64,000 nt of DNA from Scandinavium sp036409475 (GTDB lineage Bacteria; Pseudomonadota; Gammaproteobacteria; Enterobacterales; Enterobacteriaceae): positions 62,001-126,000 of the forward strand of contig NZ_JAYRCK010000006.1 in assembly GCF_036409475.1 (NCBI RefSeq), read 5' to 3'. A program made the translations under genes and the position numbers. The notes under the pieces were generated by a model, which saw only the letters and a list, made by a program, of their open reading frames with translations, was not told the DNA's origin and did not search any database. Within the stretch, counting starts at the first letter, position 1. Each line of letters opens with the position of its first letter. Of the stretch, positions 35,421 to 45,386 are shown in pieces.

Positions 35421-36710
35421 TCAATGCGACGACGTATCGCTGTCCGCAGCATCCAGCACCACTTCTTCCGGACGCAGGACGCTGATCAATTTGAAGATCA
35501 GGCTCAGGGCAATACCGACGATCGTCGCCAGCGCCATGCCTTTCAGTTCAGCCGCGCCGATGTGCACCTTCGCGCCGCTGACACCGATTATCAGGATGAC
35601 CGACGTCAGGATCAGATTTTGCGCTTTGCTGTAGTCCACTTTGGACTCGATCAGCACGCGAATACCGGAAGCGCCGATCACGCCGTACAGCAGCAATGAA
35701 ACACCGCCCATGACAGGAACCGGGATTATCTGAATCGCTGCCGCCAGTTTACCGACACAGGAAAGCAGGATCGCAATGATGGCCGCGCCGCCGATAACCC
35801 AGGTGCTGTACACGCGAGTAATCGCCATCACGCCAATATTTTCGCCATAGGTGGTGTTTGGCGTGGAACCAAAGAATCCGGAAATCACAGTCGACAAACC
35901 ATTAGCAAACATCGAACGGTGCAAGCCCGGATCTTTAATCAAGTCTTTTTTGACGATGTTGGCAGTCACGACCAGGTGGCCTACGTGTTCAGCGATAACC
36001 ACCAGTGCCGCAGGCAGGATGGTGAAGATAGCAAACCATTCGAAGCGTGGGGTGTAGAAAGTTGGCAGCGCGAACCAGTGCGCCTGCGAAATCGCGGTGG
36101 TGTCGACCATACCGAGGGCAAACGACAAGCCGTAACCCACCAGCACGCCAATCAGAATCGGGATAATCGCCATAAAGCCGCGGAACAGTACGGAACCGAA
36201 AACGGTCACGCCTAAGGTGACCAGTGACACGAGGATGACTTTGTTGTCGACGCTCTGCCCATCAGCAGGCAACAGGCCCGCCATGTTAGCCGCCACGCCC
36301 GCCAGTTCCAGACCGATAACCGCGACAATCGCGCCCATCGCCGCAGGCGGGAATATTACATCCAGCCAGCCGGTACCGGCTTTCTTCACGATAAACGACA
36401 CCAGGCAGAACAGCACGCCGCACATGATAAAGCCACCGAGCGCCACTTCATAACCCAGCGGCAGCAGAAGCAGAACCGGGGAGATAAACGCAAAACTTGA
36501 GCCTAAATAAGCCGGAATTTTGCCCTTACAGATGAAAAGGTACAGTAACGTGCCGATACCGTTAAACAGCAGAACGGTTGCCGGGTTGATGTGAAACAGC
36601 ACAGGCACCAGCACGGTTGCGCCAAACATGGCGAACAGGTGCTGCAAACTAAGCGGGATGGTCTGCAAAAGCGGCGGTCTTTCACTTACCCCGATAGCAC
36701 GGCGCGTCAT
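35421..36710 (-). CDS. uraA: Uracil permease
   Basis: 429 residues, the E. coli length. Proton-coupled uracil transporter of the NCS2/nucleobase-ascorbate family, inner membrane, 14 TM segments with the inverted 7+7 repeat. Uracil-site glutamates are in VAEHVGHLV and NTTYGENIGV. The ATG at 36710 follows AGAGGAAATG; an ATG two codons upstream also exists. Downstream of upp, the enzyme that traps uracil as UMP, with a terminator or attenuator between. Confidence 0.97.
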   Translation of the reverse strand: MTRRAIGVSERPPLLQTIPLSLQHLFAMFGATVLVPVLFHINPATVLLFNGIGTLLYLFICKGKIPAYLGSSFAFISPVLLLLPLGYEVALGGFIMCGVLFCLVSFIVKKAGTGWLDVIFPPAAMGAIVAVIGLELAGVAANMAGLLPADGQSVDNKVILVSLVTLGVTVFGSVLFRGFMAIIPILIGVLVGYGLSFALGMVDTTAISQAHWFALPTFYTPRFEWFAIFTILPAALVVIAEHVGHLVVTANIVKKDLIKDPGLHRSMFANGLSTVISGFFGSTPNTTYGENIGVMAITRVYSTWVIGGAAIIAILLSCVGKLAAAIQIIPVPVMGGVSLLLYGVIGASGIRVLIESKVDYSKAQNLILTSVILIIGVSGAKVHIGAAELKGMALATIVGIALSLIFKLISVLRPEEVVLDAADSDTSSH

Positions 36711-36750
36711 AGTCATTTCCTCTAAGTGGTGTTGTTGTGTTTTAGTCAAA

Positions 36751-36780
36751 AAAAAGCCGACTCTCAAAGTCGGCTCTTTT
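36751..36780 (-). terminator. Terminator/attenuator between upp and uraA
   Basis: AGCCGACTTTGAGAGTCGGCT followed by eight T on the reverse strand, after the upp stop and 40 bases before uraA. It would limit read-through into uraA. Confidence 0.85.
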
Positions 36781-36791
36781 TAATGAATCAC

Positions 36792-37418
36792 TTATTTAGT
36801 ACCAAAAATCTTATCGCCAGCATCGCCGAGACCCGGAATGATGTATCCGTGCTCGTTGAGGCCCTGATCAATGGAAGCGGTGTAGAGTTCGACATCCGGG
36901 TGCGCTTTCTCCAGCGCGGCGATACCTTCCGGCGCGGCAACCAAAACCAGCACCTTAATGCTGGAGCAGCCCGCGTTTTTCAGCAGGTCGATGGTGGCAA
37001 TCATGGAGCCACCGGTGGCCAGCATTGGGTCAACCACCAGCGCCATACGCTCGTCGATGTTAGATACCAGCTTCTGGAAATACGGCACTGGCTCAAGCGT
37101 TTCTTCATTACGGTAGATACCGACTACAGAGATACGCGCGCTGGGTACGTGCTCAAGCACGCCTTCCATCATACCCAGACCCGCACGCAGGATGGGCACA
37201 ACGGTGATTTTCTTGCCTTTGATTTGCTCAACCTGCACCGGGCCGTTCCAGCCTTCGATGGTGACGGTTTCTGTTTCCAGATCGGAAGTGGCTTCATAAG
37301 TCAGTAAGCTGCCGACTTCTGAGGCGAGTTCACGGAAGCGTTTGGTACTGACATCGTGCTCGCGCATCAGGCCCAGCTTGTGTTTGACGAGTGGGTGTTT
37401 CACTTCCACAATCTTCAT
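36792..37418 (-). CDS. upp: Uracil phosphoribosyltransferase
   Basis: 208 residues, the E. coli length. Makes UMP from uracil and PRPP in pyrimidine salvage. The PRPP loop is VDPMLATGGSM and the uracil site is near the C-terminus (GYIIPGLGDAGDKIFG). The ATG at 37418 (MKIVEVKHPLVKHKLG) follows AGGAGAAAG. In E. coli upp diverges from purM; here about 2 kb with a beta-glucosidase gene lies between. Confidence 0.97.
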   Translation of the reverse strand: MKIVEVKHPLVKHKLGLMREHDVSTKRFRELASEVGSLLTYEATSDLETETVTIEGWNGPVQVEQIKGKKITVVPILRAGLGMMEGVLEHVPSARISVVGIYRNEETLEPVPYFQKLVSNIDERMALVVDPMLATGGSMIATIDLLKNAGCSSIKVLVLVAAPEGIAALEKAHPDVELYTASIDQGLNEHGYIIPGLGDAGDKIFGTK

Positions 37419-37575
37419 TCTCTTTCTCCTCTGAGGGGCAGCCACAAAAAAAATCGCGGGATTATACCGCTTTTTCCTGGAAGCGCCATACCTGTTAGAT
37501 CAAGCCCAGCGATTAACACAATGTTACTTATTATAAAATAAGAACAAAAATAAACCCCGCTGGAGGTAAAAAAGC

Positions 37576-37602
37576 AAAAATCCTCTATTAAGAGGATTTT
37601 TT
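37576..37602 (-). terminator. Bidirectional terminator after the bgl gene
   Basis: AAAAATCCTCTATTAAGAGGATTTTTT; T-runs in both directions, between the upp promoter region and the 3' end of the phospho-beta-glucosidase gene. Confidence 0.8.
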
Positions 37603-37610
37603 AGTGTTTG

Positions 37611-37650
37611 CCCCCCTCGCCCTGTGGGAGAGGGGCCGGGGGAGAGGGCA
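37611..37650. repeat. GC-rich palindromic repeat of the CCCTCGCCCTGTGGGAG type
   Basis: CCCCTCGCCCTGTGGGAGAG followed by GGCCGGGGGAGAGGG, a common enterobacterial intergenic palindrome distinct from the REP at other places in the window. Confidence 0.6.
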
Positions 37651-37690
37651 TCAGACAGCTCAGGCCGGCTCAGACGAAACCGGAACCCAA

Positions 37691-39121
37691 TTACAGAGAC
37701 TCACCGTTGCTGCCGATCACCTTCTGATACCACGCAAAAGATTTCTTGCGGCTGCGCTCAAGTGTGCCGTTGCCTTCGTTATCTTTATCAACATAGATAA
37801 AGCCGTAGCGTTTTTTCATCTCACCGGTTCCGGCAGAGACCAGATCGATACAGCCCCATGGGGTGTACCCCATCAGATCGACACCATCCTCCACGACGGC
37901 TTTTTTCATTTCTGCGATGTGTGCAGAGAGATAGTCGATACGGTACTGGTCGTTGACGCTGCCGTCGGCTTCGCGCACATCGATGGCACCAAACCCGTTC
38001 TCCACAATAAACAGCGGTAGCTGGTAATGATCCCAGAACCAGTTCAGGGAATAGCGCAGCCCAACCGGGTCAATCTGCCAGCCCCAGTCGGATTTCTTCA
38101 CGTACGGGTTCGAGACCAGCGCTTTGGTTTCGTCGTAATCCAGTTGCGGGTTATCTTCGGTCGCTTTGGTGGCAAACGACATGTAATAGCTGAAACCGAT
38201 GTAATCCACGCAGCCTTGCTTCAGTGCCGCTTTGTCTTCTTCGGTGATATCAAGCTGGAAGCCACGACGCTGGAAGTAGTTCAGCAGATGCTGCGGGTAT
38301 TTGCCGCGGACGTGCACATCGGTGAACCAGTAACGCTTATGCATGGCGTTCATCGCCATCATCATGTCGTCAGGCGCACAGGTCAGCGGGTAAATTGGGC
38401 ACATGGCAATCATGCAACCGACTTGCAGCGATGGGTTAATCTCGCGGGCGATTTTCACCGCCAGGGCGCTGGCGACCAGCTCGTAATGCGCCGCCTGATA
38501 CATAATCGGTTCACGATCTTCGCCCGGCTCATATTTAATGCCAGAGTTGGTGAACGGCGCGAAATCTTCGTGATAGTTTGCCTGGTTGTTGATTTCGTTG
38601 AAGGTCATCCAGTACTTCACTTTGTGTTGATAGCGCTCAAACGCCACTTTCGCGAAGCGCACAAAGAAGTCGATAGTTTTACGGTTACGCCAGCCGCCGT
38701 ATTCCTTCACCAGGTAATACGGCATCTCAAAGTGAGACAGCGTGATAACCGGTTCGATACCGTATTTCAGGCACTCATCGAACAAGTCATCGTAGAATGT
38801 CAGACCCGCTTCATTCGGCTCCAGCTCGTCGCCTTTCGGGAACAGGCGCGTCCACGCGATAGAGGTACGGAAGCATTTGAAGCCCATTTCGGCGAACAGC
38901 TTGATGTCATCTTTATAGCGATGATAGAAATCAATCGCTTTGTGGTTCGGGTAGTTTTTCCCTGGCAGCACGCCGTCGGTAATTTCACGCGGAACGCCGT
39001 GCGCGCCAGCGGTCATCACATCGGCCACGCTTGGACCTTTACCGCCCTCTTTCCAGCCGCCTTCTAATTGATGCGCCGCAACGGCTCCGCCCCACAGAAA
39101 ATCGTGTTTAAATCCGGACAT
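37691..39121 (-). CDS. 6-phospho-beta-glucosidase (GH1)
   Basis: 476 residues, close to BglA/AscB/BglB. Cleaves phosphorylated beta-glucosides such as cellobiose-6-phosphate, arbutin-P or salicin-P. GH1 acid/base E is in MTFNEINNQ, the nucleophile in LFIVENGFGA, and the phosphate-binding residues in LVSAGTGEMKKRYGFIYVD. The ATG at 39121 (MSGFKHDFLWGGAVAAHQ) follows AGGGAGTTGTT. Its former partner, a ROK kinase, lies just upstream and is broken. No EII gene is adjacent, so phosphorylated substrate now must come from elsewhere. Confidence 0.92.
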   Translation of the reverse strand: MSGFKHDFLWGGAVAAHQLEGGWKEGGKGPSVADVMTAGAHGVPREITDGVLPGKNYPNHKAIDFYHRYKDDIKLFAEMGFKCFRTSIAWTRLFPKGDELEPNEAGLTFYDDLFDECLKYGIEPVITLSHFEMPYYLVKEYGGWRNRKTIDFFVRFAKVAFERYQHKVKYWMTFNEINNQANYHEDFAPFTNSGIKYEPGEDREPIMYQAAHYELVASALAVKIAREINPSLQVGCMIAMCPIYPLTCAPDDMMMAMNAMHKRYWFTDVHVRGKYPQHLLNYFQRRGFQLDITEEDKAALKQGCVDYIGFSYYMSFATKATEDNPQLDYDETKALVSNPYVKKSDWGWQIDPVGLRYSLNWFWDHYQLPLFIVENGFGAIDVREADGSVNDQYRIDYLSAHIAEMKKAVVEDGVDLMGYTPWGCIDLVSAGTGEMKKRYGFIYVDKDNEGNGTLERSRKKSFAWYQKVIGSNGESL

Positions 39122-39134
39122 AACAACTCCCTCT

Positions 39135-39634
39135 TTAACGTTCAGACTGCTGATTAAAATGGTAAACCGCGCCGAGTAAACCGGCGTCGTTGCCATGGCT
39201 GACGGTATCGATGTCGTCTTCAATACCAAACCACGTGAGATGCTGTTTCAGCTGTGCCAAAAACCCTGGTCGCTCATCTCTGAGGCTTTGTCGCGCCAGC
39301 GCTCTGCCAGCAGCACGCAGTTGGCGCCGTTTTCAATGGCTACCGGAAGAGGAGTACGTTCTTCAAGCCAGGCTTTGATAGCAAAATTATCGAACTTTCG
39401 AATGGCCCCGCCCATTTCGATAAAGCCGGTATGAGGATTCACATAGCCGGGCGCGCTGATGGCAACGCCTTCGCATTCTGGGTGGGACGTTATCCAGCTC
39501 ATGATGTGTTGCAGAATTTGATCGCCGTCGCTGTCGGTGATCGTCGCTTTTCCCTTGGCGAGGATCTCGCCTTGCTGGGTGACTATCCCCATTTTTAACG
39601 CCGTTCCACCTATATCAAATGCGGCAATGTGCAT
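39135..39634 (-). pseudogene. ROK-family beta-glucoside kinase, internally deleted
   Basis: The N-terminus (MHIAAFDIGGTALKMGIVTQ, ATP-site DIGGT) and about 130 residues to ANCVLLAERWRDKASE are intact. The frame then runs into a stop at 39248. In a shifted frame the natural C-terminus follows (HLTWFGIEDDIDTVSHGNDA, then AGLLGAVYHFNQQSER and a stop at 39135). About 130 codons of the middle, including the ROK zinc motif, are gone. The gene was presumably a BglK-like kinase working with the adjacent glucosidase. Confidence 0.85.
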
Positions 39635-39661
39635 TTGTTCCACTCCTCCTGAGGGCCATTT

Positions 39662-39677
39662 CAGAAACCGGTTTCAG
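39662..39677 (-). promoter_or_regulatory. AscG-like operator before the ROK/bgl unit
   Basis: CAGAAACCGGTTTCAG contains the perfect palindrome GAAACCGGTTTC, the core of the E. coli AscG operator TGAAACCGGTTTCA. A second, half-conserved copy is at 39723-39733 (ACCCGGTTTCA). A LacI/GalR-type repressor is expected. Confidence 0.6.
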
Positions 39678-39817
39678 TGGGATATTGTGTGCTCTGGCAG
39701 TAACCTGCAAGCATTAAACTGTACCCGGTTTCATTTTCGTGAACAGGGTCAAATTTGCCTGTCGAAGCGGCTGAAACGGGCAAAAACTCGCCAATAAAAG
39801 ATATCCACCGCCCAGGC

Positions 39818-39833
39818 TCGCAAACGTTTGCTT
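39818..39833 (+). promoter_or_regulatory. PurR box of purM
   Basis: TCGCAAACGTTTGCTT, centred 65 bases before the purM start, fits the PurR consensus. Confidence 0.85.
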
Positions 39834-39890
39834 AGGCTGTTAGAATGGCGCCGATTTTATTTGCTAACGCCATCGCGTGGAGACTTTGCA

Positions 39891-40927
<1,037 letters not shown>

Positions 40928-40928
<1 letters not shown>

Positions 40929-41569
40929 TGAAAAATATTGTGGTGCTGATTTCTGGCAACGGAAGCAATTTGCAGGCGATTATCGATGCCTGCAAGCAGA
41001 AGAAAATCAACGGCACCCTGCGGGCAGTGTTCAGCAATAAGGCCGATGCGTTCGGCCTTGAACGCGCGCGTGAAGCTGAGATCCCGGCACACGCGCTGGC
41101 CGCCAGCCAGTTCCCGAGCCGCGAAGCGTTTGATCGTGAGCTGATGCAAGAGATCGACGCTTACGCGCCGGATGTCGTGGTGCTGGCGGGCTATATGCGC
41201 ATCCTGAGCCCTGAGTTCGTGGCGCATTATCAGGGGCGTTTGCTGAATATCCACCCTTCCCTGCTGCCAAAATATCCGGGCCTTAATACACATCGCCAGG
41301 TGCTGGAAAACGGCGACGAAGAGCATGGCACTTCCGTGCATTTCGTCACCGATGAACTGGACGGCGGGCCGGTGATTTTGCAGGCCAAAGTCCCGGTGTT
41401 TGAAGGCGATTCGGAAGAGGAAATCACCGATCGCGTTCAGCACCAGGAACACGCCATTTACCCTTTAGTGGTGAGCTGGTTTGTGGATGGGCGTCTGGAA
41501 ATGAAAGGCAATTCCGCCTGGCTGGATGGCGTTCAGTTACCTGAGCAGGGTTACGCTTCCGAAGAATGA
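40928..41569 (+). CDS. purN: GAR transformylase 1
   Basis: 213 residues (E. coli 212). Adds a formyl group from 10-formyl-THF to GAR, the third step of purine synthesis. Catalytic Asn106, His108 and Asp144 correspond to NIHPSLLPKYPG and the VTDELDGGPVI segment. N-terminal IVVLISGNGSNLQAIID binds phosphate. Overlaps purM by one base. Confidence 0.96.
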
Positions 41570-41577
41570 TCCGATTG

Positions 41578-41647
41578 TCGGGTGGCGCTACGCTTACCCG
41601 ACCTACCAAACCGTAGGCCTGTGCAAGCGCAGCGCCGCCAGGCATTT
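41578..41647. repeat. BIME between purN and ppk
   Basis: GTCGGGTGGCGCTACGCTTACCCGAC and GCAAGCGCAGCGCCGCCAGGC form facing REP units. Confidence 0.8.
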
Positions 41648-41686
41648 GAACGCCTCAACGCCTTAATATCCCCCAGAAAAAATTAA

Positions 41687-41704
41687 CTGTCATACTTTGC
41701 TGGC
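41687..41704 (+). promoter_or_regulatory. Possible Pho box upstream of ppk
   Basis: CTGTCATACTTTGCTGGC has one good half (CTGTCAT) and a weak second half. ppk is PhoB-controlled in some enterobacteria. Low-scoring by eye. Confidence 0.3.
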
Positions 41705-41780
41705 ACAATTGGACATATCAGGTCAAAGCTCGCCATAATGTGAAGGCTGTCCGCGTCAATCAACCGGAGTGTAAGTCGTA

Positions 41781-43841
41781 ATGGGTCAGGATAAGCTTTA
41801 TATCGAAAAAGAACTCAGTTGGTTATCTTTTAACGAGCGAGTTCTCCAGGAAGCGGCGGATAAAAGCAACCCGTTGATAGAACGCATGCGTTTTTTGGGC
41901 ATCTATTCGAATAACCTCGATGAGTTCTACAAGGTGCGTTTTGCTGAACTGAAACGCCGCATCATCATTAATGAAGAACAAGGCATTACCGCCCATTCCC
42001 GGCATTTGCTCGGTAAAATCCAGGCCCGCGTGCTGAAAGCCGACCAGGAATTCGACAGCCTCTATAACGAGCTGCTGCTTGAAATGGCGCGTAATCAAAT
42101 CTTCCTGATTAATGAACGTCAGCTTTCTGTGAATCAGCAAAGCTGGTTACGTCACTACTTCAAACACTACCTGCGCCAGCACATCACCCCCATTCTGATT
42201 AACCGCGAAACCGATCTGGTGTCGTTCCTGAAGGATGATTACACCTATCTGGCGGTGGAAATTATTCGCGGCGATGAAATTAGCTACGCGCTGCTCGAAA
42301 TCCCGTCCGATAAGGTGCCGCGTTTCGTCAATCTGCCGCCGGAAACCCCGCGCCGCCGCAAACCGATGATCCTGCTGGACAACATTCTGCGCTACTGCCT
42401 GGACGACATCTTCAAGGGCTTCTTTGATTACGACGCGCTGAATGCCTACTCGATGAAAATGACCCGTGACGCCGAATATGACCTGGTGCACGAGATGGAA
42501 TCGAGCCTGATGGAGCTGATGTCCTCCAGCCTGAAACAGCGTCTGACGGCAGAACCGGTGCGCTTTGTGTATCAGCGCGATATGCCGGACGCGATGGTCG
42601 AGATGCTGCGTAAGAAATTCGCCATCACCCGCTACGACTCCATCGTGCCGGGCGGTCGTTATCACAACTTCAAAGATTTCATTAGCTTCCCGAACGTCGG
42701 CAAAGCCAATCTGGTCAACAAGCCGCTGCCGCGTTTGCGCCACATCTGGTTTGATAAATTCCGCAACGGCTTTGATGCCATTCGCGAACGCGACGTGCTG
42801 CTCTACTATCCGTATCACACCTTTGAGCACGTGCTGGAACTGCTGCGTCAGGCGTCGTTCGACCCGAGCGTACTGGCCATCAAAATCAATATTTACCGCG
42901 TGGCGAAAGACTCACGCATTATTGATTCGATGATCCACGCCGCGCACAACGGCAAGAAAGTGACGGTGGTCGTGGAATTGCAGGCGCGCTTCGATGAAGA
43001 AGCGAATATCCATTGGGCGAAACGCCTGACGGAAGCGGGTGTGCACGTGATCTTCTCCGCACCGGGCCTGAAAATTCACGCCAAGCTGTTCCTGATTTCC
43101 CGTAAAGAAGGCGACAATGTGGTGCGTTACGCCCATATCGGCACCGGGAACTTCAACGAAAAAACAGCCCGAATTTATACCGACTACTCGCTGCTGACCG
43201 CCGATGCGCGCATCACCAACGAGGTGCGTCGGGTGTTTAACTTCATCGAAAACCCGTATCGCCCGGTCAATTTCGACTATCTGATGGTGTCGCCGCAAAA
43301 CTCTCGTCGTCTGCTGTATGACATGATCGACAAAGAAATTGCGAATGCCCAAAACGGTCAGCCATCCGGTATTACACTTAAGCTGAACAACCTGGTGGAT
43401 AAAGGACTGGTCGACCGGCTGTATGCGGCGTCCAGCTCTGGCGTTCCGGTGAATCTGTTGGTCCGCGGTATGTGTTCGCTTATCCCACAGCTGGAAGGGA
43501 TCAGCGATAATATTAACGTAATCAGCATCGTTGACCGTTACCTTGAGCACGACCGAGTCTATATTTTTGAAGACGGTGGGAATACAAAAGTGTGGCTCTC
43601 CTCGGCCGACTGGATGACGCGAAACATCGATTACCGTATCGAAGTCGCCACACCGCTGCTGGATCCGCGCCTGAAACAACACGTTCTGGATATTATCGAC
43701 ATTCTGTTTAGCGATACGGTGAAAGCCCGATTTATTGACAAAGAACTGAGTAATCGTTACGTGCCCCGCGGCAATCGCCGCAAAGTTCGGTCACAGCTGG
43801 CGATTTACGACTATATCAAATCACTCGAGCAACCCGATTAA
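41781..43841 (+). CDS. ppk: Polyphosphate kinase 1
   Basis: 686 residues (E. coli 688). Membrane-associated enzyme that builds polyphosphate from ATP through a phosphohistidine. The autophosphorylated His lies in GLKIHAKLFLISRKEG (about residue 433), the second conserved His in the RYLEHDRVYIF region, with RYAHIGTGNFNEKTAR as a further signature. Two residues near DKFRNGF are missing relative to E. coli, with no evident effect. ppx starts three bases after the stop, forming the ppk-ppx operon. Confidence 0.97.
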   Translation: MGQDKLYIEKELSWLSFNERVLQEAADKSNPLIERMRFLGIYSNNLDEFYKVRFAELKRRIIINEEQGITAHSRHLLGKIQARVLKADQEFDSLYNELLLEMARNQIFLINERQLSVNQQSWLRHYFKHYLRQHITPILINRETDLVSFLKDDYTYLAVEIIRGDEISYALLEIPSDKVPRFVNLPPETPRRRKPMILLDNILRYCLDDIFKGFFDYDALNAYSMKMTRDAEYDLVHEMESSLMELMSSSLKQRLTAEPVRFVYQRDMPDAMVEMLRKKFAITRYDSIVPGGRYHNFKDFISFPNVGKANLVNKPLPRLRHIWFDKFRNGFDAIRERDVLLYYPYHTFEHVLELLRQASFDPSVLAIKINIYRVAKDSRIIDSMIHAAHNGKKVTVVVELQARFDEEANIHWAKRLTEAGVHVIFSAPGLKIHAKLFLISRKEGDNVVRYAHIGTGNFNEKTARIYTDYSLLTADARITNEVRRVFNFIENPYRPVNFDYLMVSPQNSRRLLYDMIDKEIANAQNGQPSGITLKLNNLVDKGLVDRLYAASSSGVPVNLLVRGMCSLIPQLEGISDNINVISIVDRYLEHDRVYIFEDGGNTKVWLSSADWMTRNIDYRIEVATPLLDPRLKQHVLDIIDILFSDTVKARFIDKELSNRYVPRGNRRKVRSQLAIYDYIKSLEQPD

Positions 43842-43844
43842 TCT

Positions 43845-45386
43845 ATGCCCATCAAAACCAAAACAACAAGACCGCAGGAGATTGCTGCGGTCGACCTGGG
43901 ATCGAACAGTTTTCATATGGTCATCGCGCGCGTGGTGGATGGCGCGTTGCAAATCATTGGCCGTCTGAAACAGCGCGTCCACCTGGCCGATGGCCTGGAT
44001 GCCAACAACATGCTGAGTGAAGAGGCGATGGAGCGCGGGCTGAATTGCCTGTCGCTGTTTGCCGAACGCCTGCAAGGGTTTTCGCCAGCCAACGTGGTTA
44101 TCGTCGGTACTCATACGCTGCGTCAGGCGCTGAATGCGCCAGAGTTTCTCAAGCGGGCGGAAAAAGTCATCCCCTACCCGATTGAGATTATTTCCGGGAA
44201 TGAAGAAGCACGCCTGATCTTTATGGGTGTGGAACACACGCAGCCGGAAAAAGGCCGCAAGCTGGTTATCGATATTGGCGGCGGCTCAACAGAACTGGTT
44301 ATCGGTGAAGACTTTACGCCACAGTTGGTGGAAAGCCGTCGAATGGGCTGCGTCAGCTTCGCGCAGATGTTCTTCCCGGGTGGCGTTATCAGCAAAGAGA
44401 ACTTCCAGCGTGCTCGCCTTGCGGCAGTGCAAAAACTGGAAACCCTGTCGTGGCAATATCGCATTCAGGGCTGGAACGTTGCGATGGGCGCGTCGGGTAC
44501 CATCAAAGCCGTCCATGAAGTGCTGATCGAAATGGGCGAAAAAGACGGGCTCATCACGCCGGAACGCCTGGAAAAGGTAGTGGAAGAAGCGCTGAAGTGT
44601 AAAAACTTCTCATCGCTTAGCCTGCCGGGTTTATCGGAAGACCGTCAGGCCGTCTTTATGCCGGGCCTTGCAATCCTTTGCGGGGTGTTCGACTCGCTGG
44701 CAATTAAAGAACTTCGTCTTTCAGACGGGGCGCTGCGTGAAGGCGTGCTGTATGAAATGGAAGGCCGCTTCCGCCACGACGATATTCGCAGCCGTACCGC
44801 AGAAAGCCTCGCCAGTCAGTATCACATTGACCGTGAGCAGGCACGCCGCGTGTTGGATACCACCAATCACATGTATGAACAGTGGCTGGAGCAGAATCCA
44901 AAACAGGCACACCCGCAGCTTGCAGCGCTGTTGAAATGGTCTGCGATGCTGCACGAAGTGGGGCTGAACATTAACCACAGTGGGATGCATCGTCATTCGG
45001 CCTACATCCTGCAAAACAGTGATTTGCCGGGCTTCAATCAGGAACAACAAACGCTGATTGCCACGCTGGTTCGCTATCACCGAAAAGGGGTGAAGCTCGA
45101 CGATTTGCCGCGCTTTACGCTGTTTAAGAAGAAGCAGTTTCTGCCGATGATCCAACTGCTGCGCCTCGGTGTGTTGTTGAACAACCAGCGCCAGGCGACG
45201 ACCACACCACCGACGTTAAAACTGACGACGGAAACCCATCACTGGACGCTCTGCTTCCCGCACGACTGGTTCACCCAGAACGCGCTGGTGCTGCTCGATC
45301 TGGAAAAAGAGCAGCAGTACTGGCAGGACGTGACAGGCTGGATGCTGAAAATTACGGAAGAAGAATCACCAGATATCGCGGCCTGA
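43845..45386 (+). CDS. ppx: Exopolyphosphatase
   Basis: 513 residues, the E. coli length. Hydrolyses polyphosphate processively from its ends. The N-terminal actin-like fold has AAVDLGSNSFHMVIARV and VIDIGGGSTELVIG; the C-terminal half is an HD-like helical domain (AMLHEVGLNINHSGMHRHSAYIL). Pairing with ppk lets the cell balance polyphosphate. Its last 21 bases overlap the convergent pdeF gene. Confidence 0.97.
   Translation: MPIKTKTTRPQEIAAVDLGSNSFHMVIARVVDGALQIIGRLKQRVHLADGLDANNMLSEEAMERGLNCLSLFAERLQGFSPANVVIVGTHTLRQALNAPEFLKRAEKVIPYPIEIISGNEEARLIFMGVEHTQPEKGRKLVIDIGGGSTELVIGEDFTPQLVESRRMGCVSFAQMFFPGGVISKENFQRARLAAVQKLETLSWQYRIQGWNVAMGASGTIKAVHEVLIEMGEKDGLITPERLEKVVEEALKCKNFSSLSLPGLSEDRQAVFMPGLAILCGVFDSLAIKELRLSDGALREGVLYEMEGRFRHDDIRSRTAESLASQYHIDREQARRVLDTTNHMYEQWLEQNPKQAHPQLAALLKWSAMLHEVGLNINHSGMHRHSAYILQNSDLPGFNQEQQTLIATLVRYHRKGVKLDDLPRFTLFKKKQFLPMIQLLRLGVLLNNQRQATTTPPTLKLTTETHHWTLCFPHDWFTQNALVLLDLEKEQQYWQDVTGWMLKITEEESPDIAA

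Noticed and set aside
39248..39634. 131-residue ROK protein as a real gene
   Set aside because: The missing C-terminal half is still present out of frame just downstream, so it is a pseudogene.
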